Positions 36,618 to 43,784 of a DNA stretch of 64,000 nucleotides are shown piece after piece. The position numbers were made by a program, and so were the translations under genes. Below the pieces are notes generated by a model. It was not told the origin of the DNA, did no database searches, and was given only the letters and a program-made list of their open reading frames with translations. This DNA comes from Bosea sp. 29B (lineage in GTDB: Bacteria; Pseudomonadota; Alphaproteobacteria; Rhizobiales; Beijerinckiaceae). Numbering within the stretch: the stretch's first letter is position 1; each line of letters begins with the position of its first letter. Location of the stretch: NCBI RefSeq assembly GCF_902506165.1, contig NZ_LR733817.1:4989625-5053624 (forward strand), read 5' to 3'.

Positions 36618-37856
36618 TCAGCCCAGTTCGCGTTCGAGCGCTTTGGGGTTGGCGGCGAGGCGGCGGCGGACATCCTGTGCCACGTCGCCGACGAACACCT
36701 CTTCCAGCCCGTTGCGCAGGCCGGAGACGATCGCCTCGGCGACGGCGCGGGGCGCGACCTTGGGCGGCGGCAGGGTCTGGAACCAGTCGCCGTCGATCGG
36801 CCCGGTGAAGACGTTCATCACCTTGACCCCGCCGCTGCGCAATTCGGCCCGCAGGCAGTGCGACAGCGAGAGGCAGCCGGCCTGCGCGGCGGCATGGGCG
36901 CCGAAGGGCGGCCAATTCGCCAGCGCGTAGACGGAGAGGACGTTGACCCAGGCGGCGGCGCTGTCGACGCCGTCGGCGCCGCGCATGCGCATGACCGGGC
37001 CGAAGCTCTGGGCGAGGTGGACGAGGCCCATATAGGTCTCGGCCAGCTCCATCTGGAAGAAGCTGGTGCCCTGGCGGTCGGTGAGCCCGCCCGGCCGCAC
37101 GAACTCGGCGGTGTTGACGAGGATGTCGGTCTTGCCGGCGATGTCGGCGGCGAGGTCGCGGACCGAGCGCTCGTCGCCGAGATCGAGCGGCACGAGCTTG
37201 ACGCTGGGCAGGGCGCGCAGCCGCTCCTCTTCCGGGAAGGGCTTCCAGTTCTCGGGCACGCCGACATGGACGATGCGCGCGCCGGCCTTGACCAGGGCGT
37301 CGACGGTGGCGAGCCCGACGGCGGAGCGCCCGTTCGTCACCAGGATGCGCCGGAATTTCGGATCGGCGGTGAGTTCCCGCCATTGCCGGTCGTCCTGCAT
37401 CGCCGGTGTCTCCTGCTGCGGCTTGGCGAAGGCGACCGCCTGTCCGCTCTTGTCGAGCTGAAGCGAGAGACGCACGCGCTCCCCTTCGACGCAATCGCCA
37501 TGGAGATGGCAGACTATGATCGGGCCGCAGTCCAGCTTGACGATGCCGATGCGCCAGGGCGCCCGCTCGCGGAAATAGACGTCGGCCGGTACGCGCACCA
37601 CCGTCTCCGAGACGAGCACGCCGTCGGTGGGCGCGTCGGCGAAGGGCAGCTCCGTCGACAGGCATTGCGGGCAGATGTCGCGGGCCGGATAGCAGAAGGT
37701 TCCGCAATGGGCGCAGCGCTGCAGGGCGAAGCGGCCCTCCGCAGCGGCGCGCGTCAGCCCGTGCGAGGTCCGGCTGCGGGCGGCCGGCGGCGGCGCGGGC
37801 AGCCTTGTCCGGTTGAGCGGATCGCGCTTGCGCGGCGGCGAGAGGGGCTCGGTCAT
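36618..37856 (-). CDS. DUF35 (Zn-ribbon/OB-fold) - SDR fusion with degenerate SDR active site
   Basis: 412 residues, two domains. N-terminal DUF35: rubredoxin-like Zn ribbon with Cys48, Cys51, Cys62, Cys65, then an OB fold to about 150. C-terminal SDR-like Rossmann domain 168-412: the glycine motif is altered (TNGRSAVG at 174-181), Ser308 is kept, but the catalytic Tyr position (321) is His and the Lys position (325) is Gln. The SDR is therefore probably not an oxidoreductase. It overlaps the thiolase-fold gene by 4 bp. DUF35 proteins are obligate partners of thiolase-fold enzymes, for example ChsH2 with Ltp2 or BbsA with BbsB. Confidence 0.82.
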   Translation of the reverse strand: MTEPLSPPRKRDPLNRTRLPAPPPAARSRTSHGLTRAAAEGRFALQRCAHCGTFCYPARDICPQCLSTELPFADAPTDGVLVSETVVRVPADVYFRERAPWRIGIVKLDCGPIIVCHLHGDCVEGERVRLSLQLDKSGQAVAFAKPQQETPAMQDDRQWRELTADPKFRRILVTNGRSAVGLATVDALVKAGARIVHVGVPENWKPFPEEERLRALPSVKLVPLDLGDERSVRDLAADIAGKTDILVNTAEFVRPGGLTDRQGTSFFQMELAETYMGLVHLAQSFGPVMRMRGADGVDSAAAWVNVLSVYALANWPPFGAHAAAQAGCLSLSHCLRAELRSGGVKVMNVFTGPIDGDWFQTLPPPKVAPRAVAEAIVSGLRNGLEEVFVGDVAQDVRRRLAANPKALERELG

Positions 37857-39037
37857 GCCGATGGTCCCGTGAGGATCGCTGCGCCGGAGGAGAGGCCGCG
37901 GTCATAGTTGATCATGCCGAAGCCGGAGGCCAGCGCCGTGCGCGCGCCGTCGACCTGGGTCGGGCCGGCTTGGCCCAGAACCTGGCGCAGGGCCTCGGTC
38001 AGGCCGAGATAACCGCCGCCGGCACCGGCCTGGCCGACCGAGAGCTGGCCGCCGGAGGTGTTGTGCGGGAAGTCACCGCCGATGGTGAAATCGTGCTCGC
38101 GCACGAAGCGCGGGCCCTCGCCCTTGGCGCAGAAGCCGAGATCCTCGAACTGCATCATCACCACGAAGGGATAGTCGTCATAGGTGAGGACGACGTCGAT
38201 CTCGTCGGGTCGCAGCCCCGCCATGCCGTAGAGATCGGAGACGTCCATCGCCCAGCCGCCACGGGTCTGGACGACGTCCTCGGCGAAGGCGTTGTGGCGC
38301 TCGATCGTGCCGGCGATCCGCGCGGTCGGCAGCGTCAGCGAGGCGGCAATGTCCTCGCGCATGACCAAGAAGGCCTCGGCGCCGGCGCAGGGCATCACGC
38401 AGTCGAACAGATGGATCGGGTCCGAGATCGGCCGTGCCGCCATGTATTGTTCCAGCGTGAGCGGCGTCTTCATCAGCGCGTGCGGGTTGCGCAGGGCGTT
38501 GGCGCGCTGGGAGACGGCGATCCGGCCGAAATCCTCGCGGGTCGCGCCGAAGCGATTCATGTAGTGCCGGGCGATCAGGGCGAAGCTGGCATTGGCGCCG
38601 CCGGCGCCATAGGGATAGGCGGCGTCCTGGGCGAAGCGCGAGAAGTTCTCCAGCGTGCGCCGGAAGGTGTCGACCTGGTTGGTGTCGCCGGCGATGCAGG
38701 CGACGACATCGGCGTCTCCGGCCTGGACGGCGCGGGCCGCCTTGCGCAGGCCGGAGACGCCGCTGACGCCGCCGAGCGGGATCGTGTCGAGCCAGCGCGT
38801 GCTGAGCCCGAAATGCTGGGTCAGTGCCACGGCGGAGTCGGGCTGGAGGGTGAAGCTCGATATCACCAGCCCGTCGATGGCGCGCTTGTCGAGGCCAGAG
38901 CTCTCGACAAGCGCCTTCAGCGCCCGGCCGATCCACCATTGCGCGCTCTCGATCGAGTAGCGCTCATAGGGGATGGTCACAGGCGCCGCGACGACGACGC
39001 CGTCGTAAGGGCGGCGCAGCCTCGCCGCTTCGCTCAT
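37853..39037 (-). CDS. Thiolase-superfamily protein lacking thiolase catalytic residues (Ltp2-like)
   Basis: 394 residues with SCP-x-type thiolase fold. The four usual motifs are all changed: the nucleophile Cys region reads LGGVSGVSG (89-96 area, no Cys), HDCF is YDDY (286-289), GHP is GQA (Gln336), and the CxG segment is INYDRG (Tyr378). True thiolysis is therefore unlikely. Ltp2, the steroid side-chain aldolase, likewise lost the thiolase residues, uses two tyrosines and works with a DUF35 protein; here Tyr286 and Tyr378 and a DUF35 partner are present. A retro-aldol cleavage releasing acetyl- or propionyl-CoA is the best inference. Confidence 0.8.
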   Translation of the reverse strand: MSEAARLRRPYDGVVVAAPVTIPYERYSIESAQWWIGRALKALVESSGLDKRAIDGLVISSFTLQPDSAVALTQHFGLSTRWLDTIPLGGVSGVSGLRKAARAVQAGDADVVACIAGDTNQVDTFRRTLENFSRFAQDAAYPYGAGGANASFALIARHYMNRFGATREDFGRIAVSQRANALRNPHALMKTPLTLEQYMAARPISDPIHLFDCVMPCAGAEAFLVMREDIAASLTLPTARIAGTIERHNAFAEDVVQTRGGWAMDVSDLYGMAGLRPDEIDVVLTYDDYPFVVMMQFEDLGFCAKGEGPRFVREHDFTIGGDFPHNTSGGQLSVGQAGAGGGYLGLTEALRQVLGQAGPTQVDGARTALASGFGMINYDRGLSSGAAILTGPSA

Positions 39038-39038
39038 C

Positions 39039-39470
39039 TCAGACGACCGTCAGTACGACGGGGACATTGCCGCGCGTCGCGTTGGAATAGGGGCAGCGCT
39101 GATGCGCGCCTTCGACGATCTCCCGCGCCAGAGTCCGCTCGACGCCGGGCAAGGAGACCTTGAGCTCGACCGCTAGCGCATAGCCGGTGGCGATTGGGCC
39201 CATGCCGACCCGGGCGGTCACGCTGGCATCGTCCGTCAGCGGCACCTTGCTGGTGCGGGCGACGAGCTTGACCGCGCCCAGGAAGCAGGCGGCATAGCCG
39301 GCTGCGAAGAGCTGCTCGGGATTGGTCCCCTCGCCACCCGGCCCGCCGAGCGCCTTCGGCAGCGACAGCGTCAGGGAGAAAGCGCCGCCAGGGCTGCTCG
39401 CCGTGCCTTCGCGGCCGCCGGTCGCAGTCATCTCGGCCTCGAAGAGGATCTTGTCCGGAACGATGGTCAT
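39039..39470 (-). CDS. ohr: Organic hydroperoxide resistance protein (Ohr/OsmC family)
   Basis: 143 residues. The redox Cys pair is visible: Cys62 in AAGYAACFLGAV and Cys126 in HQRCPYSNA, with Arg20 in the N-terminal GGREGTASS segment. Ohr reduces organic hydroperoxides in the cytoplasm using lipoylated partners. It overlaps the racemase-fold gene by 4 bp and lies 1 bp before the thiolase-fold gene, an unusual place for a stress gene; it may protect against peroxides made by flavin or dioxygenase chemistry. Confidence 0.88.
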   Translation of the reverse strand: MTIVPDKILFEAEMTATGGREGTASSPGGAFSLTLSLPKALGGPGGEGTNPEQLFAAGYAACFLGAVKLVARTSKVPLTDDASVTARVGMGPIATGYALAVELKVSLPGVERTLAREIVEGAHQRCPYSNATRGNVPVVLTVV

Positions 39471-40282
39471 GGGCGGTCCTCGCTCGATGCTGCTGTGATG
39501 GAGGCGCCGCCATGTCGGGCGAGGCGGCTGAAATCGTCACGCGCGCGCCGGCTGGCGAGCGCGAAGCTCGAGCCTCTACTCGGCTGCGTACCGTTGAGGC
39601 GCTGGAGCTGGACCCACATCTCGGCCGATTTCAGCGCCACGGCGGCGCAATTCACGACCGGCGCATGGGCGACTCTGAGATTGTGCTCGGAACAGAGCAG
39701 CAAGCCGGGCAGGACGCCTGCCGGCACCAGCACGTCGCAGCCTGCCTCGATCAGGGGCTGGGCGCAGACGGTGAAATCGGCGAGCATCCTGAGTCTGGCA
39801 CTCTCGTTGCCGGCGAAGGCCTCTGAGAAATCCTCCGGCTTGCAGCCGAGCCCCACGATGCCGCCGATGCGGCTGCCGAGGCCGTAGCGATCGGCCTGCT
39901 CGTAGTGATAGGTCGCAAACACCTTGTCGATCGTCACCAGCCCAAGGCGGCGGCCGAGTTGGGAGGCCGCCAGCAGTGTCGCCTCGCCGGTGCCGACGAC
40001 AGGGATCTGAAGGGCCGAGCGCAACTCGTAGAGTCCGGGGTCCTGGAAATGGCCCATGACATAGGCGTCGAAGCCGTCATCTTCGGCTTTCAGCCCGTTG
40101 TCGATCGCTGCGACGGCACAGCGCAGTTCGCTGAGCCGGCCGAAATCCCGGTCGGGTGGCGTCAGCCCGGTGACATGGACGCTTGTGCCCGGCGCCGCAA
40201 TCTCGTTCAGATAGGAGGAAAGCTTGCTGAGATAGGGCCCGTTGAGGCTCGCATCGACGAAGCTTTGCCAGAAAATCTTCAT
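39467..40282 (-). CDS. Asp/Glu/hydantoin racemase-fold protein lacking both catalytic cysteines
   Basis: 271 residues, aspartate/glutamate racemase superfamily, hydantoin-racemase-like (MKIFWQSF start; PVVGTGEATLLAASQLGRRLGLVT). In active members the first Cys lies in an ACFGDPGL-type motif; here it is VMGHFQDPGL, so His78 replaces Cys. The second Cys (LGCAGM) is replaced in VPAGVLPGL by Ala188. Racemisation by the two-Cys mechanism is thus excluded. The superfamily also contains decarboxylases and isomerases. First gene of the minus-strand operon, with the shared operator 46 bp upstream. ATG 40282 chosen by family N-terminus; 40315 is possible. Confidence 0.8.
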   Translation of the reverse strand: MKIFWQSFVDASLNGPYLSKLSSYLNEIAAPGTSVHVTGLTPPDRDFGRLSELRCAVAAIDNGLKAEDDGFDAYVMGHFQDPGLYELRSALQIPVVGTGEATLLAASQLGRRLGLVTIDKVFATYHYEQADRYGLGSRIGGIVGLGCKPEDFSEAFAGNESARLRMLADFTVCAQPLIEAGCDVLVPAGVLPGLLLCSEHNLRVAHAPVVNCAAVALKSAEMWVQLQRLNGTQPSRGSSFALASRRARDDFSRLARHGGASITAASSEDRP

Positions 40283-40327
40283 GAGCCGCGAGATCCCTCG
40301 GGGTGCGGGCATCATCGCTCATGCCCG

Positions 40328-40351
40328 AATTAATTAAAGCACGAAGAATCT
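40328..40351. promoter_or_regulatory. MarR-type operator, site D
   Basis: Core AATTAATTAAAGCACGAAG, matching site A at 17 of 24 positions, 46 bp before the racemase-fold gene. The other bases of the 363-bp gap (40283-40645) hold an AT-rich stretch around 40500-40545 and no gene that I can support. Confidence 0.5.
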
Positions 40352-40645
40352 TTCGGTCAAGCGCGAGTGGCGGCGATCCGATGGGCGACGCTCTCCCCTT
40401 ATGTTCGGTTTGGCCGCGCTGATCCGGCGCGTTTTGCCGCGATCTCATGCGATTTTGCCAGCTTTCGTCAGCTGAGAGATACGGAAAGTCCGCAGTATGA
40501 CGGTTGACGGATTTTCGAAAGATATTTAGGACATTAAATAATTGCTCCCCGCCGCTCTCTCCGAGGCGAGGCGAGCCGAAGGGGAACGGAGAAGACGATC
40601 GTGGCGAGGCTCACTTTGTCTGCTGTAGGCATCCCGTTTCCGGGA

Positions 40646-41455
40646 TCAGCAGCCATGGTCGCGCAGGAAGCCATCGACCTGCTCGGCGAAGATCGCCGGC
40701 ATCTGGTCGGGGAAGGGCACCTGCGCACCTGGGATGCTGCGCATCACGCTGCCGCAGATCGCAGCTGCGACCGCATTGCCGGATCGGGCATTCGGGTCAT
40801 TCTCGGGTACCAGCACCAATGTGGGGCAGGCGATCAGGCCAAGCCGGTCTTCCATGCGGTAGCGATTGACGACGCGGTGGCCTTCCACCGCCATCGGCCC
40901 GCTGCGCAACGCGTCGGCCATGAAGCGGCCCAGCAGCTCGGTGTCGTTTTCAGGATAGAACGGGCGGCGGCGGTTCCAGAGCTCGGCGAGATGGCTGCCG
41001 TCGGCGCGCTCGGTCACGTCGTCGATGACGCGCTGGTTCGCATGGCGCTCTCGGCGGGCGGCGTCGACGAAGGGGCAGGCCGAGAGCACGGCTGCCGCGA
41101 CGCGATCCGGCGCGCGAGCGGCGATCTCGACTGCGATCGCGGCGCCGGTGTGATGGCCGACGACAGCGAAGCGCTCGACAGCCAGGGCGCTCAGCAGCTC
41201 CAGGGCAGCCGCCGCCCAGTCCTCGATGGTGGGCATGCCCGGCAGCGGCTCGGAATCGCCGAAGCCCGGCGTATCGATCGCGATGGCGCGCCGGTGTCCG
41301 CCGATCAGCGGCAGGACGTCGCGATACTCGTCCCAGGAGCGCGGGGTCTGGTGCAGCAGCAGGACGGGAAAGCCCGTGCCGCACGTCGCGGCGTGCATGC
41401 GGCCATGTTCGACGCCGATGAAGTTGCGTTCAATGATGGGGTCAGTTTTCGGCAT
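40646..41455 (-). CDS. Alpha/beta-hydrolase-fold protein without Ser nucleophile or catalytic His
   Basis: 269 residues, clear alpha/beta hydrolase fold: LLLHQTPRSWDEY (oxyanion region), DTPGFGDSEP, and elbow VVGHHTGAAIA. At the elbow (100-104, GHHTG) the nucleophile position is His102 instead of Ser/Cys/Asp. The acidic residue is plausible (Asp220 in VPENDP), but the usual C-terminal His region (about 244-252, AQVPFPDQM) has none. Hydrolysis by the standard triad is therefore unlikely. Cofactor-free dioxygenases and hydroxynitrile-type lyases show that this fold can do other chemistry. Divergent from the second transporter operon. Confidence 0.78.
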   Translation of the reverse strand: MPKTDPIIERNFIGVEHGRMHAATCGTGFPVLLLHQTPRSWDEYRDVLPLIGGHRRAIAIDTPGFGDSEPLPGMPTIEDWAAAALELLSALAVERFAVVGHHTGAAIAVEIAARAPDRVAAAVLSACPFVDAARRERHANQRVIDDVTERADGSHLAELWNRRRPFYPENDTELLGRFMADALRSGPMAVEGHRVVNRYRMEDRLGLIACPTLVLVPENDPNARSGNAVAAAICGSVMRSIPGAQVPFPDQMPAIFAEQVDGFLRDHGC

Positions 41456-41500
41456 GAGAGATGCATTCCGGAAACAAGTGATATTCGATGATAGGTGCGT

Positions 41501-41516
41501 TCAATACTGCTATTGA
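41501..41516. promoter_or_regulatory. Inverted repeat in divergent promoter
   Basis: TCAATA-CTGC-TATTGA, with a third half-site-like TTCAATAA at 41519-41526, in the 100-bp gap between the divergent hydrolase-fold gene and the binding-protein gene. A candidate operator of unknown regulator; it does not match the 24-bp MarR element. Confidence 0.4.
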
Positions 41517-41555
41517 TCTTCAATAACTGATGTCAACCAGGTGAGGGGAAATAAT

Positions 41556-42707
41556 ATGTCACGCTTTGGCAAGGCCTGTATTTCGCTCGCTGCCCTCGCA
41601 GCGATGACGTCCGTGGCCCGCGCCGACATCACTGTCGGCTTCGTCACCTCGCTGAGCGGGGCAGGTTCCTCGATCGGCATTCCCTATGGACGCGGCATTG
41701 CCGCGGCCTTCGCCTATCGCAGCGAAGTCGCGGGCCAGAAGATCAAGCTGATCCAGCTTGACGATGCCTCCGATCCGTCCGCCGCCACCCGCAACGCGCG
41801 CAAGCTCGCGGAGGAGGAGAAGGTCGATATCCTGATCGGTACTGCGACCGCGCCCTCGACCATCGCGATGGCGGCCGTCGCCAGCGAGCTGAAGGTGCCC
41901 TTCATCGCCGTCTCGCCGATCCAGCCGACGGCCGACCCGAACAATCAATGGGCGATCGCGATCCCGCAGCCGGCGCCGCTACTGGTCAAGGTGGTGGCCG
42001 ACCGCATGAAGCGCGACGGCGTCAAGAAGGTCGGCTATATCGGCTTCTCCGATGCTTGGGGCGATCTCGTCTACAACGGCGCCAAGGCCGCCGAAAGCCG
42101 CGGTGACATCGAGATCGTCACCAATGAGCGCTATGCCCGCACCGACACCTCCGTCACGGGCCAGATCCTCAAGGTCGTCGCCGCCCGTCCGGACGGCGTC
42201 CTTGACGGCGGCTCGGCCACACAGGGCGCGCTGCCGCTGCTGGCGCTGGCTGAGCGCGGGTACAAGGGCAAGACCTACGGCACGACAGCCCTGGTCAATC
42301 CCGATTTCGTGCGCGTCGGCGGCAAGGCAGCCGAAGGCATCCTGGTCTCGACCGGTCCGGTCATTGTCGCGGATCAGCTCCCGGACGGCCACTTCTCCAA
42401 GGCTCTCTCGGCCTCCTTCCGGGAAGCGTTCCTGAAAGCCAACGCGGTTCCGTCGACCGACGGCTTCTCGGGTTACTCGTTCGACGCCTGGCTCGTGATG
42501 CTCGACGCGGTGCCGCGCGCGCTCAAATCTGCGCAGCCGGGTTCGCCCGAATTTCGCACCGAGCTGCGCAACGCCTTGCTCTCGACCAAGGAAGTCCCTG
42601 GCGTCCATGCCGTCTACAATTTCAAGCCCGGCGCGACCCACGGCGTCGACGAGCGCAGCCTCGTGATGGTTCAGCTGAAGAACGGGGCCTGGACCTACGC
42701 ACCCTGA
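41556..42707 (+). CDS. ABC transporter substrate-binding protein of second Liv-type system
   Basis: 383-residue periplasmic LivJ-type binding protein. Signal peptide 1-24 (ending ARAD), then ITVGFVTSLSGAGSSIGIPYGRG. ATG 41556 has GAGGGGAA upstream; the GTG at 41541 lacks one. It closely resembles the orphan binding protein at 25849-27006. First gene of an operon with a permease, a fused permease-ATPase and an ATPase. The ligand is probably a catabolic substrate of this region. Confidence 0.88.
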   Translation: MSRFGKACISLAALAAMTSVARADITVGFVTSLSGAGSSIGIPYGRGIAAAFAYRSEVAGQKIKLIQLDDASDPSAATRNARKLAEEEKVDILIGTATAPSTIAMAAVASELKVPFIAVSPIQPTADPNNQWAIAIPQPAPLLVKVVADRMKRDGVKKVGYIGFSDAWGDLVYNGAKAAESRGDIEIVTNERYARTDTSVTGQILKVVAARPDGVLDGGSATQGALPLLALAERGYKGKTYGTTALVNPDFVRVGGKAAEGILVSTGPVIVADQLPDGHFSKALSASFREAFLKANAVPSTDGFSGYSFDAWLVMLDAVPRALKSAQPGSPEFRTELRNALLSTKEVPGVHAVYNFKPGATHGVDERSLVMVQLKNGAWTYAP

Positions 42708-42740
42708 GGCGCGGCCAGGCGAGGATAGAGAACCATCGGC

Positions 42741-43784
42741 ATGACGAGCGATATCGCGGCGATTCTCGCCATCGACGGAATAGCGACCGGCGCCATCTAT
42801 GTTCTGGTTGCGGTCGGGACGGTGCTGATCTTCACGGTCACCCGCGTGATGTTCATTCCCTTCGGTGACATCGCGGCCTTCACGGCGCTGACCCTGGCGG
42901 CTCTCGAAACCGGGCATCTCCCAGGAACGGTCGGCCTCGTCCTGGTGCTTGCAGTGCTGGCCTCGCTGGCCGAGTGCTGGTCGCTGGGCCGGAGCGGGAG
43001 GGCGCGTCAGATCCCGAAGGCGCTGGCCTTTTATCTGCTGCTGCCAGTGCTGATCGTCCTGTTCGTGCGGTTGGCCATGCCGCTGGCGCCATCCATGCCG
43101 GTCCGCATCGTGCTGGCGCTGCTGCTCGTCATGCCGATCTCGCCGCTGCTCGACCGGATCGTCTTCCGGCCGATCGCGGATGCGAGCGTGCTCCTCCTGC
43201 TGATCGTCTCGATGGCGCTGCACTTCGCGCTGGTTGGGCTCGGCCTGCTCTTCTTCGGGCCGGAGGGGGTGCGCACCCAACCGCTGACGGATTCCGCCTT
43301 CGAGGTGCTCGGCGTCCACGTCAACGGCCAGACGCTGCTGATCGTGATCGCCTCGATCGTGTTCAGCGGGCTGCTCTATCTGTTCTTCGGCTTCACCCTG
43401 ACCGGCAAGGCCTTGCGTGCCACGGCGGTGAACCGCACCGGCGCGCGGCTGATGGGCATCCGGCCGGCAAGGTCGGGCACCATCGCCTATCTCGTCGGCT
43501 CGCTGATGGCGGGCGTCTCCGGCATCCTGGTCGCGCCGGTCAACACCATCTTCTACGATTCAGGCTTCCTGCTTGGCCTTAAGGCCTTCGTCGGCGCGAT
43601 CATCGGCGGACTGGCCAGTTATCCCGGCACCGCTATCGGCGCCATCTTCGTCGGCGTGCTGGAAAGCTTCGCTTCCTTCGAGAGCAGCGCGCTGAAGGAG
43701 GTGATCGTCTTCTCCCTGCTCATCCCGATCCTGATCTGGCGCTCGATCGTGTCGCCGCATATCGAAGAAGAGGTCGAGGAATGA
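42741..43784 (+). CDS. livH: LivH-type ABC transporter permease
   Basis: 347 residues with about nine to ten hydrophobic segments: IDGIATGAIYVLVAVGTVLIF, the EAA-like RATAVNRTGARLMGIRPARSG, and GGLASYPGTAIGAIFVGVLES. Some 40 residues longer than a standard LivH because of an extra hydrophobic region about residues 60-130. It overlaps the following fused gene by 4 bp (ATGA). Confidence 0.88.
   Translation: MTSDIAAILAIDGIATGAIYVLVAVGTVLIFTVTRVMFIPFGDIAAFTALTLAALETGHLPGTVGLVLVLAVLASLAECWSLGRSGRARQIPKALAFYLLLPVLIVLFVRLAMPLAPSMPVRIVLALLLVMPISPLLDRIVFRPIADASVLLLLIVSMALHFALVGLGLLFFGPEGVRTQPLTDSAFEVLGVHVNGQTLLIVIASIVFSGLLYLFFGFTLTGKALRATAVNRTGARLMGIRPARSGTIAYLVGSLMAGVSGILVAPVNTIFYDSGFLLGLKAFVGAIIGGLASYPGTAIGAIFVGVLESFASFESSALKEVIVFSLLIPILIWRSIVSPHIEEEVEE

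Noticed and set aside
40495..40545. Another possible copy of the 24-bp element (TTTAGGACATTAAATAATT)
   Set aside because: Spacing between half sites is 4 bp shorter than in the four accepted sites, so it was not counted.
41979..43319. Minus-strand frame of 446 codons opposite the second transporter
   Set aside because: Composition of a shadow frame; the plus strand encodes recognisable binding protein and permease.
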